Notes under the pieces: model-generated
Databases searched by the model: none
What the model was told of the DNA's origin: nothing
Seen by the model: the letters and a program-made list of their open reading frames with translations, nothing else
Translations under genes and position numbers: made by a program
NCBI GenBank assembly: GCA_015258095.1
Contig: JABZIV010000030.1
Coordinates: 1-23,749, forward strand
DNA from: Lachnospiraceae bacterium
Lineage (GTDB): Bacteria; Bacillota; Clostridia; Lachnospirales; Lachnospiraceae
Direction: 5' to 3'
DNA: 23,749 nt
In this document: piece by piece, positions 1 to 6,717 of the stretch
How positions within the stretch are numbered: the stretch's first letter is position 1
How the letters are laid out: the number at the start of each line of letters is the position of its first letter

Positions 1-1
1 C

Positions 2-316
2 CGTCGCGGTCAGCAAGGACAGCCGCCAATGAATGGCGGCTTCCAGGGAAACGGCGAAGGACAGAACCGAGGCGGACAGGAACAAGAAGATGATCAGAAC
101 CGTCCGCCGATGCCGCCGATGAATGGCGGTGATGCGCAGCAGGGAGGCCGCGGTCAGCAGGGACAGCCACCGATGGACGGCGGTGATGCGCAGCAGGGTG
201 GTCGCGGACAGCAGGGACAGCCGCCGATGAATGGGAACAAACAGCAAAAAAAGAAAAATAAGGCTAAAAGTAACAATTCATCTAAAGAAAACAAGACAGA
301 GAACAAGAAGCACTAG
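2..316 (+). CDS. Gly/Gln/Pro-rich repetitive C-terminal tail of a protein cut by the left edge (possibly a GT39-type membrane glycosyltransferase)
   Basis: The reading frame is open to the first base of the window and its first residues (RRGQQGQPPMNGG) belong to the same repeat seen further on, so the gene starts outside and only its end is here. The visible part is low complexity: two full 18-residue units (NGGDAQQGGRGQQGQPPM type) plus a partial unit at the edge, then a Lys/Asn-rich basic tail ending in KKH. No catalytic domain is visible. The next genes encode a GT2-GtrA fusion and a phosphodiester glycosidase. Family knowledge says polytopic GT39 glycosyltransferases (YkcB-like) next to such genes often carry Gly/Gln-rich tails, so that identity is an inference from context. 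A free secreted or cytoplasmic Gln-rich protein is the alternative. Confidence 0.6.
   Translation, partial: RRGQQGQPPMNGGFQGNGEGQNRGGQEQEDDQNRPPMPPMNGGDAQQGGRGQQGQPPMDGGDAQQGGRGQQGQPPMNGNKQQKKKNKAKSNNSSKENKTENKKH
122..229 (+). repeat. Two tandem copies of a 54-bp in-frame repeat
   Basis: Bases 122-175 and 176-229 are near-identical 54-bp units, each encoding 18 residues from Asn/Asp-Gly-Gly-Asp to Pro-Pro-Met. A third, partial unit is visible at about 2-40. Differences between copies are mostly silent third-position changes. The unit length is a multiple of three, so copy number can change without breaking the frame. Confidence 0.85.
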
Positions 317-405
317 GCTCTTAAGTAAAACGAGGTAGAACGCGCTTTGTGCCCGGTGTTCATCATGAATCAATTAGGAGCGTTTCGCTCTTGGAAGGAG
401 CCGAC

Positions 406-1497
406 ATGAAAAAACAATACGTCTTAATTCCGGCATACAAGCCTACAGAGAATCTCCTCTCTTTTATACACTCTCTGGAAGAACAGGATTTACAAATCAT
501 CCTGGTGGATGATGGATCAGGGGAAGAATTCCTTCCCCTCTTCCGGAGAATTGAAGAGGAGAGTTCCGCGAAAGTAATCCATTCTCCCACTAATCAAGGA
601 AAAGGAGCCGCCTTAAAGAAAGGATTATCCTATCTCCAAACGATGGACGGTGATTTTCAAGTGATTACCGTGGATGCCGATGGACAACATTCCGTGAAAG
701 ATACCTTGTCCCTTCTCCAAAAAGGACAGGAAGCGCCGGACAGCCTGCTTCTTGGCGCAAGACTGCAATCCGTGGACTCTCCTATACGCTCCCGCATAGG
801 CAACTATATTACCAAAAAAGTATTTCTTCTCTCCACCGGTGTAAAGCTTGAGGACACCCAGACAGGACTCAGGAGTTTTTCCGGGAAAATGATTCCGAAG
901 CTTCTGTCCATTCCCGGAGAACGTTATGAATATGAGATGAATGTGCTCCTCCGTTTCGCGAAAGAAGGCATCCCCCTTGTGGAGTATCCCATCGAAACCA
1001 TTTACATCAATGACAACAGAGAAAGTCACTTCGACACCGTCAAGGATTCTCTCCGCATTTACCGGCAAATCCTGAAGTTTACCTCCAGCTCCGTTCTGTC
1101 CTTCTGCGTAGACTTTCTGTTTTACAGCCTTTGTCTCGCCCTCAGCGGGAATCTCTTCCTTTCCAACGCGATAGCCCGCCTCGTTTCTCTTCACTGCAAT
1201 TTTTTCTTCAACAAAAACTATGTGTTTGAGAAGCGAAAGCCCAAAAAAGCGGAAAACACAACGGTCTTCACGAAGGACTACCTTTCCTACTTGGCCCTTG
1301 CACTTTTCCTGTTTTTTGTCAATACCATGCTCCTCAGCGGCATCGTGGACAGCCTGCATATAAACCCTTATCTCGCAAAAATCATTACAGAAATCCTCTT
1401 GTTTTTCTTTTCTTACTATGTGCAGAAAAATCTGATTTTTCTGAAACCGGAAAAGATTGAAGAGGAAGAAAGTAAGCTTGCAGAGATTTCTTACTAA
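406..1497 (+). CDS. GT2 family glycosyltransferase fused to a GtrA-like membrane domain (polyprenyl-phosphate sugar synthase type)
   Basis: The 363-residue protein begins with a GT-A glycosyltransferase fold of the dolichyl-phosphate mannose/glucose synthase group: LIPAYKP near residues 7-13, VDDGS at 34-38, a DAD metal-binding motif (D90-A-D92) followed by GQH, and QTGLR at 152-156. Residues about 224-346 form a GtrA-type domain with four predicted membrane segments and the typical NFFFNKNYVF stretch at 265-274. Known members transfer a sugar from a nucleotide donor to polyprenyl phosphate, and GtrA domains are thought to help move the lipid-linked sugar across the membrane. The ATG at 406 is chosen because GGAAGGAG (393-400) lies just upstream; an in-frame ATG at 349 has no such site. 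It lies in an operon with the phosphodiester glycosidase 21 bases downstream. The sugar cannot be told from sequence. Confidence 0.9.
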   Translation: MKKQYVLIPAYKPTENLLSFIHSLEEQDLQIILVDDGSGEEFLPLFRRIEEESSAKVIHSPTNQGKGAALKKGLSYLQTMDGDFQVITVDADGQHSVKDTLSLLQKGQEAPDSLLLGARLQSVDSPIRSRIGNYITKKVFLLSTGVKLEDTQTGLRSFSGKMIPKLLSIPGERYEYEMNVLLRFAKEGIPLVEYPIETIYINDNRESHFDTVKDSLRIYRQILKFTSSSVLSFCVDFLFYSLCLALSGNLFLSNAIARLVSLHCNFFFNKNYVFEKRKPKKAENTTVFTKDYLSYLALALFLFFVNTMLLSGIVDSLHINPYLAKIITEILLFFFSYYVQKNLIFLKPEKIEEEESKLAEISY

Positions 1498-1518
1498 GAA
1501 AAAGGAAGGAGTTTTCCC

Positions 1519-2598
1519 ATGAAAAAGATCAATACCAAGAAAGCAGGTCTCCTCTATGGCTTGACCCTTCTATCCTATACCGGATTTGCTCTCCTGGACA
1601 GCTTTGTTATCCCCCATCCCGTAAAAACCGTGATGGCTTCCCCTGCAGAGGAGGAAACGAAAAGTAGTCTGGAAGAAAGTATCGAAGCAAAAATCCAGGA
1701 AAAACTCGGCACCGCAGGAAATGGAAGTGCGGAAAATACAAATACAGTCGACACGCAGGACTCTAGCGTTCAAAGTGGAGGAGTCACGTCCGGTAAAGAA
1801 GATACTGTAGAAAATACGGATGCAACGGAGCAGGAAGACAGCAGTGCGGCAACAAGTGCAGGCACCGTCATTGGCAGCTATTCCGACAGCAAGAGTAAAA
1901 TCACATTAATACAGTACAGAGCTTACGACAGCACCATTTATGTCGCGGATGTAACGGTTTCGGATGTTTCCTCCCTGAAAACCGCCTTGGCGGATGATAC
2001 TTACGGGCGAAACATCACGGAGTTGACTTCCGAAATCGCAAGCAATCATAATGCGGTACTTGCCATCAACGGCGACTATTACGGGGCGAGACAAAGCGGT
2101 TACGTCCTCCGAAACGGACAAATCTACCGTAACAGCTCCGGCAGCCGCGAAGCCTTAGCCATCCTGAAAAACGGAGATTTTCAATTTGTAACAGAAGGGG
2201 AGGTCTCCTTAGACAATCTTCTACAAAACGGAGCACTGCAAGTATTTTCCTTTGGGCCTACTCTGCTAAAAAACGGCAGCATAGCCGTATCTGAAAATGA
2301 AGAAGTGGGAATGGCCATGGCAAGTAACCCCCGTACCGCTATCGGACGTCTCGGTAAAAACCATTATGTCTTTGTGGTATCTGACGGAAGAACGGAAGAA
2401 AGTGCCGGACTGAGTCTTTATCAACTCGCAAGCTTTATGAAGACTTTAGGCGTAAGCGATGCCTATAACCTGGACGGAGGAGGCTCTTCCACTATGGTTT
2501 TCCAGGGAAAAATCATCAATAACCCGACCACCAACGGACACTCTATAGAGGAGCGTGCCGTCAGCGATATTCTATATATAGGAGGTGAAAAATCATGA
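1519..2598 (+). CDS. Membrane-anchored phosphodiester glycosidase family protein (NAGPA/DUF2233 domain)
   Basis: This 359-residue protein has an N-terminal hydrophobic segment (about residues 10-30) that should act as a signal anchor, a low-complexity Ser/Thr/Glu linker to about residue 115, and then a NAGPA domain. Landmarks are AINGDYYG at 182-189, the GPTLL strand at 246-250, NPRTAIG at 270-276, VSDGR at 287-291, and the family signature NLDGGGSSTMV at 317-327 followed by ERAVSDILYI. The family includes the mammalian enzyme that uncaps GlcNAc-1-phosphodiesters and many bacterial exported proteins with untested substrates. Export and the neighbouring lipid-sugar synthase suggest action on a phosphodiester-linked surface glycan (inference). 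Start is supported by GGAAGGAG at 1504-1511. The stop overlaps the next start as ATGA. Confidence 0.9.
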   Translation: MKKINTKKAGLLYGLTLLSYTGFALLDSFVIPHPVKTVMASPAEEETKSSLEESIEAKIQEKLGTAGNGSAENTNTVDTQDSSVQSGGVTSGKEDTVENTDATEQEDSSAATSAGTVIGSYSDSKSKITLIQYRAYDSTIYVADVTVSDVSSLKTALADDTYGRNITELTSEIASNHNAVLAINGDYYGARQSGYVLRNGQIYRNSSGSREALAILKNGDFQFVTEGEVSLDNLLQNGALQVFSFGPTLLKNGSIAVSENEEVGMAMASNPRTAIGRLGKNHYVFVVSDGRTEESAGLSLYQLASFMKTLGVSDAYNLDGGGSSTMVFQGKIINNPTTNGHSIEERAVSDILYIGGEKS

Positions 2599-2942
2599 AA
2601 AAGAGAGGCTTCTATTTCTTTCTTTCCCTGTTTGTTCTGCTATTTGGACAAATCTATGAACACTTCTCCCACGGGGTGTATTCCAACTATATGCTCTTCG
2701 CCTTTCTCTTCCCCCTCCTGGGGCTCTTCCTTCCGAGTTTGCCGGGAAAGAATGCAGACCCCTTTCTCTGGAAATGCGGAATAGCAAGTCTGACCGTAGG
2801 ATCTCTCTATAAGGGAATCCTGGAAATCTACGGCACCTCCAGTTATCTGGAAATCCCTTACTTTGTCGTCGGTATCGGTCTTTGTACTGTGCAAATTCTT
2901 TTCGTTCTTCTACAAAAGAGGAAGTGCATCCTCCCTGCTTAG
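2595..2942 (+). CDS. Small four-helix integral membrane protein, unknown function
   Basis: The 115-residue protein is almost entirely hydrophobic with four likely membrane segments near residues 5-23, 32-49, 59-76 and 88-106, and a short basic C-terminus. No family motif is recognised. Its ATG (2595) overlaps the TGA of the phosphodiester glycosidase in an ATGA arrangement, and a near-perfect GGAGGTGA Shine-Dalgarno (2581-2588) sits inside the upstream gene, so translation is coupled. Position at the end of the surface glycosylation operon, just before the terminator, suggests an accessory membrane role, but nothing in the sequence assigns one. Confidence 0.8.
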   Translation: MKKRGFYFFLSLFVLLFGQIYEHFSHGVYSNYMLFAFLFPLLGLFLPSLPGKNADPFLWKCGIASLTVGSLYKGILEIYGTSSYLEIPYFVVGIGLCTVQILFVLLQKRKCILPA

Positions 2943-2981
2943 TTTCCTTTATAGGAGAATCCCCTTTTCTCCCCTTTGTAT

Positions 2982-3021
2982 AAAACGAGTATCGTGCGAA
3001 AAATACACGATACTCGCTTTT
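2982..3021. terminator. Bidirectional intrinsic terminator between convergent genes
   Basis: An 11-bp perfect stem (CGAGTATCGTG at 2986-2996 pairing with 3006-3016) encloses a nine-base loop. AAAA lies just before the left arm and TTTT (after one C) just after the right arm, so each strand has a U-rich end. It lies between the membrane-protein stop (2942) and the histidine-kinase stop codon at 3020-3022, and serves both transcripts. Confidence 0.85.
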
Positions 3022-4384
3022 AGAATACTACCGTAAAGCAGATCCGCTTTCCGACACTCTCCACCTTGATCTCTCCCTGATGCATTCGCACAATTTCCTT
3101 TGCAATGGAAAGTCCCAGTCCATATCCTTTTTCTTCACTGCGCGCTTCCTCCAGACGATAGAAGCGCTTCCACAGCTTCTCTCTTTCTTCCTTCCCCATT
3201 TCTTTCTCTATCGCATTGGAGATCTGCAAAAAGACTTTATTTCCCGATTTTTCTAAGGAGAGTTCCGTTTTTGTCCCCCTTACAGAATACTTTAAGGCAT
3301 TATCCAGCAAAATGGTCACAAGCTGTTTTACCTTATTTTCATCCCCCGAAAGGGCAACCGAATCGGGAACTTGATAAAGGAGTTCCCTTTCCTCTTCAAA
3401 AAATAAAGGCTCAAAATAAAGGCACTCTGTTTCTACTAAACGGGAGAGAGAAAAAGACGAAAACTGCTGCTTCCGATCCTGCCAATTCTCCAAACGACTC
3501 AAATCCAGAAGAGATTCCGTCAAATACTGCATCCGCTTACTCATCTCCCGAATTCCGTGAATATTCCCTTTCATTTTGAACAGTGTATCCATTGCGCCTT
3601 TCTTTTCTCCGGACTGCTCTACGGATTCTTTCAGTTTTACGGTGTCATATTCCAAATTCCCCACATTATTGATCATAACCGTAAGAGGCGTTTTCAATTC
3701 ATGCGAAGCATCCGCAACAAACTGTCTTTGCGTTTCCAGGGCATCTTTCACCGGAAGCAGTGTTTTTCCTACGAAATAGCGGGAGAAGAAAACAATCCCT
3801 GCGGAAAAAGCAAAAAATAAAAGGAGGAGAACAACGGAAAGCCTCTCTATACTCTCTATTTCCTTCTCATATTCCGTAATCGCAATACGATAGCTTCTTT
3901 CGCTCTCTTTCCCCTCTTCATCCGTCCCCTGACTCCCCGGTTCACTCTTTTCCACAATGTAATAAGGAATCTTCCCGGACTCTATCGCGCCGTAAACTCC
4001 GCTCTCTTCCAACCCCTTTTTTGTATTCCTTTTTGTATTCCTTTTTGTATTCCTTTTTGTATTTCTTTTTGTATCCTTTTTTGTTTTTTTCTTCGCCAGT
4101 GCATCTTTTACTACTTTTTCTATACTATTTTCTTTTAAAAAGTAGTCCTGCCCTGAACGATTCTGTATCTCCCCGTTTTCATCTACTTCTACCTGATAAA
4201 CGGGATAAGCCTCTGAAAATGGAACATCCATAGGTTCTGAAGCCGCATGGGAAAGCGCACTCCGCATGCCCGTATCCAGACTGTTTTTATTATAAAGGAA
4301 TAAAAAAAGGAGCAAAAAAAGGAGGAAGAAAATGCTTACAACAGAAAGCAAAATACTCAGTTTTCTTTGCAGCTGCTTAATCAT
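3020..4384 (-). CDS. Two-component sensor histidine kinase with variable Lys-rich sensor insert
   Basis: The 454-residue kinase has a membrane segment at about 8-30, an extracytoplasmic region of about 150 residues, a second segment at about 183-203, then a HisKA domain with FVADASHELKTPL (phospho-accepting His228) and an HATPase domain with LLDNALKYS (N box, Asn362) and GYGLGL (420-425). No convincing HAMP domain fits between the second helix and the H box. The usual DxG of the G1 box is replaced by ISNAIE at about 388-393; related kinases often have SNTG there, so ATP binding may still work but the site is unusual. Residues about 98-124 are a (KRNT)n-type basic repeat in the external domain. 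The start overlaps the response-regulator stop by eight bases. Signal and target genes are unknown. Confidence 0.93.
   Translation of the reverse strand: MIKQLQRKLSILLSVVSIFFLLFLLLFLFLYNKNSLDTGMRSALSHAASEPMDVPFSEAYPVYQVEVDENGEIQNRSGQDYFLKENSIEKVVKDALAKKKTKKDTKRNTKRNTKRNTKRNTKKGLEESGVYGAIESGKIPYYIVEKSEPGSQGTDEEGKESERSYRIAITEYEKEIESIERLSVVLLLLFFAFSAGIVFFSRYFVGKTLLPVKDALETQRQFVADASHELKTPLTVMINNVGNLEYDTVKLKESVEQSGEKKGAMDTLFKMKGNIHGIREMSKRMQYLTESLLDLSRLENWQDRKQQFSSFSLSRLVETECLYFEPLFFEEERELLYQVPDSVALSGDENKVKQLVTILLDNALKYSVRGTKTELSLEKSGNKVFLQISNAIEKEMGKEEREKLWKRFYRLEEARSEEKGYGLGLSIAKEIVRMHQGEIKVESVGKRICFTVVF
4017..4088 (-). repeat. Six 12-bp tandem units inside the histidine kinase gene
   Basis: On the plus strand the unit reads CTTTTTGTATTC with small changes, at 4017-4028, 4029-4040, 4041-4052, 4053-4064, 4065-4076 and a degenerate last copy 4077-4088. 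On the coding strand it gives a four-residue N-T-K-R repeat within the extracytoplasmic sensor domain. The second and third units are identical. The 12-bp period keeps frame whatever the copy number. Confidence 0.92.
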
Positions 4385-5054
4385 TTTCTTCGACCTCCAG
4401 ATGATACCCGAGTCCCCGAACGGCTACGATGCACACGTTGGAAGACAGTGCTTTCAACTTCTTCCGCAAAAATCCGATATAGACTTCCACATTATTTTCC
4501 GTCGCTTCACTATCATATCCCCAAACTTTCTCCAAGAGTGTATTCTTGGACAGGTTGTTCTTCTTCTCCTGGAGAAGCAACTTCATCATTTGAAATTCTT
4601 TGGAGGATAATCGAAGAGAAGCATCCGACACCAGAAGTTCGGATGAATCCAGATCCAGCGTGGTATTGCCAAAGCTAATCTGATTCACCTCTTTCCCCTG
4701 CCTGCGGAAAAGTGCATTCATACAGGCGAGAAGTTCCCGCTCATCGAAAGGCTTTGTCAGATAATAGTCCGCACCGGAGTCCAGCCCCTCAACTCTATCC
4801 AGAATATCCGATTTTGCCGTAAGCATTAAAATGGGAATCCCGATTCTTTCTTTTCGGAGGCTTCTTGCCACCTGAAACCCATTCAGCTTCGGAAGCATCA
4901 AATCTAAAAGCAAGAGATCAAATGGCACCGTTTTTGCCATCTCCAGACCATCCTGTCCATCGTGGGAAAGCTGCACCGTATGCCCGTTTTTCTCCAAAAT
5001 CTCTTTCAAGGACTCTGCAAGCATCCTCTCATCTTCCACCACCAAGATCTGCAT
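4377..5054 (-). CDS. OmpR/PhoB-family response regulator
   Basis: The 225-residue protein has a complete receiver domain (acidic pair E7/D8, phospho-acceptor Asp51 in LLLLDLMLP, Thr79, Lys101 in LTKPF) and a C-terminal winged-helix DNA-binding domain with LSSKEFQMMKLLL and the terminal GLGYHLE hairpin. It is the cognate partner of the overlapping histidine kinase downstream. A GGAGGAGA Shine-Dalgarno precedes the ATG and lies within one copy of a 28-bp direct repeat. It follows the DUF4127 gene on the same strand by 95 bases with no convincing terminator, so read-through from the glycan locus is possible. Its targets could be the surface glycosylation operon on the other side, the glycan-uptake operon, or both. 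Confidence 0.95.
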   Translation of the reverse strand: MQILVVEDERMLAESLKEILEKNGHTVQLSHDGQDGLEMAKTVPFDLLLLDLMLPKLNGFQVARSLRKERIGIPILMLTAKSDILDRVEGLDSGADYYLTKPFDERELLACMNALFRRQGKEVNQISFGNTTLDLDSSELLVSDASLRLSSKEFQMMKLLLQEKKNNLSKNTLLEKVWGYDSEATENNVEVYIGFLRKKLKALSSNVCIVAVRGLGYHLEVEEND

Positions 5055-5064
5055 ACTCTGTTCT

Positions 5065-5149
5065 CCTCCACCCGCGCCTTGCAGAATATTCCGGACTCAG
5101 ACGGTGAAAATGCGTCTATCGCCTCCACCCACGCCTTGTAGAATATTCC
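5065..5149 (-). repeat. 28-bp direct repeat pair in the leader of the response regulator gene
   Basis: Bases 5065-5092 and 5122-5149 match at 26 of 28 positions, with a 57-bp period. Each copy contains GAATATTC and the GGGTGGAGG ribosome-binding core on the minus strand. The upstream copy abuts the DUF4127 stop codon and the downstream copy supplies the regulator's Shine-Dalgarno. An 8-bp inverted repeat (5138-5145 with 5151-5158) spans the DUF4127 stop and pairs only with the upstream copy. It may be a duplication of the leader or a pair of regulator-binding sites. Confidence 0.8.
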
Positions 5150-6643
5150 CTATTCTACTTCATACTCCGCTTCCAAGTCCACTTCAAACATCCGCTTCCA
5201 CGGCATTGCAAGCTTTGTGATGTGGATACGATTCGCTATAGAAGGAAGGTAGCTTTCCGCAAAATGCTTTATCCTTCTCCGCACTTCTTCCGCAACAAAG
5301 CCCCGCTCTTCTTTTACATCAAAATAGTTCATATCGGAGGGAAGCGTGTCTGTCACCTGCTTTCGCACGACGCCGCAATATCCCGCGTCTTCCAGGTACC
5401 GTTCCAGGAGAAAATTCCTATGCGCCTCATTTTCCCCATAATACAATGCGTCTACCGCCTCCGCTATCGCTGTACCGATTGTATTCGCGGACGTGTTCCA
5501 ACCCGCATAGCCGTCGACTTTCATAAGGAGTCCTTCCCGATCAAGAAAACGGACTACGGCGAGGTCTCCGCCATTCGCATAGGCATTGTCCGCGATAGAA
5601 ACAATTTTTCCTTTCTTAAGGAAGTTGCTCAGTTCTACACCCCATTCGCAAAGCTTCCGATCTGTATAAAAATCTCCGGTTCCTTCCGCCTGTACGACCG
5701 CTTCCCGCATTTTCTCTCCGGATGCGGTAAGAAACAGGACGATGTCCGCTTCCTCCGCCTCTTCTACAAGCCGACAGCCTGCCGACTGAACATGGTAAGA
5801 CAGAGTGCGGGACAAGGGAAGTCCTTCGTAAAGGGGTACCGTTTCCCCTGCCTTCTCTGCAAGATAATAGGGGAAAATGCCGGGGCACTTTCCATACATG
5901 GCATTTAACATACGAGAGATCAAGGTCAGCTCTACCTCATCCGCACCGGGGTAAACGAGTACTTTCTCTGTCAATCCCTCTTCTGCAATCTTCTTCCGAA
6001 TCGCAGCCTGATCCATCGCCGCAAAGCCGAACGATGCGGAATCATCCTGCGGAATAACCAGCGCATCCACCAAACCTTCTTTCAGATATTGCAGCATTTC
6101 TTCGTTCATCGCGCGATTCAAGGCGCGCCTGTCCAAATAATCTTTCAGGCAGTCCTTGTCTATCTTTTCCAAGAGTGCATCTGCCGACTCTCCCTTATGA
6201 AGAAGTACTCCTCCGTCATGAATCTCCTGTCCGAAGTTCTCGTAATAATCCGGTTCCTCATCACTGCTGGAATAAGCGGGGCAGCGCATGATGACCTGAA
6301 AGGCATAAAAAAGCATTTTCGGATTCTCCTCCCGAATCTCCCGGATGAGCGCCATACGGGAAAGCAGGGTTTCCTTCGTCTCATGATGGAGACGGGAAGG
6401 AATCAATCCTCCATAAAGAAGGCTGTCTACAGAAAGGATCAGCCCGTCCGCGTCCCTACATTCTTTTCTTAAAAATTCCTCCAGCACTTTCCTCTCCGCA
6501 GGCTTCTTTTTCTTTCCAAGAGCAGAGGGTCTTACAATATGCAAGTGTTCATTCCGGAACAAACGCTCCGGAAACAGCATATTGCAGGGACGCTCATCCA
6601 GGGGAACAAGTACGATTTTCTTTTGTTTTACCGCTTTTTCCAT
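5150..6643 (-). CDS. DUF4127 family protein
   Basis: This 497-residue protein matches the uncharacterised DUF4127 family by conserved blocks: PLDERPCN (14-21), SVDSLLYGGLIPSR (71-84), IPQDDS (197-202), PGADE (232-236), DNAYANGGD (352-360), GYAGWNTSANTIG (378-390) and PWKRMFEVDLE close to the C-terminus. It has no signal peptide or membrane segment, so it should be cytoplasmic. The conserved acidic, Arg and Asn residues in the loops suggest an enzyme, but no activity is established for the family. From general knowledge, DUF4127 genes often lie beside sugar ABC importers, hexosaminidases and GNAT proteins, as here. It is the last sugar-locus gene before the response regulator; 74 bases separate it from the fusion gene. 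Confidence 0.9.
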   Translation of the reverse strand: MEKAVKQKKIVLVPLDERPCNMLFPERLFRNEHLHIVRPSALGKKKKPAERKVLEEFLRKECRDADGLILSVDSLLYGGLIPSRLHHETKETLLSRMALIREIREENPKMLFYAFQVIMRCPAYSSSDEEPDYYENFGQEIHDGGVLLHKGESADALLEKIDKDCLKDYLDRRALNRAMNEEMLQYLKEGLVDALVIPQDDSASFGFAAMDQAAIRKKIAEEGLTEKVLVYPGADEVELTLISRMLNAMYGKCPGIFPYYLAEKAGETVPLYEGLPLSRTLSYHVQSAGCRLVEEAEEADIVLFLTASGEKMREAVVQAEGTGDFYTDRKLCEWGVELSNFLKKGKIVSIADNAYANGGDLAVVRFLDREGLLMKVDGYAGWNTSANTIGTAIAEAVDALYYGENEAHRNFLLERYLEDAGYCGVVRKQVTDTLPSDMNYFDVKEERGFVAEEVRRRIKHFAESYLPSIANRIHITKLAMPWKRMFEVDLEAEYEVE

Positions 6644-6717
6644 ATCTTTCTACCTGTAATTTCTCTTTCTTTCCGACCATTTCCGAAGCGCTTCCGCCTT
6701 TTACCTACCCCTTTAGA

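Noticed and set aside
349..405. Longer N-terminus for the GT2 gene from an ATG at 349
   Set aside because: The extra 19 residues do not fit the family start, and the strong Shine-Dalgarno at 393-400 belongs to the ATG at 406.
625..1359. Long open frame on the minus strand opposite the GT2-GtrA gene
   Set aside because: It is antisense to a clear glycosyltransferase, has no recognisable motif and no ribosome binding site.
4017..4088. CRISPR-like array
   Set aside because: Units of 12 bp are directly adjacent with no spacers and lie in frame inside the kinase gene.
5222..5908. Open frame of 228 codons on the plus strand
   Set aside because: It lies wholly antisense to the well-conserved DUF4127 gene and its translation shows no family features.
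6685..6694. GAAGCGCTTC palindrome between the fusion and DUF4127 genes, resembling a catabolite-control or LacI-type site
   Set aside because: It is only 10 bp, does not fit the full cre consensus, and lies inside the operon with no promoter seen beside it.
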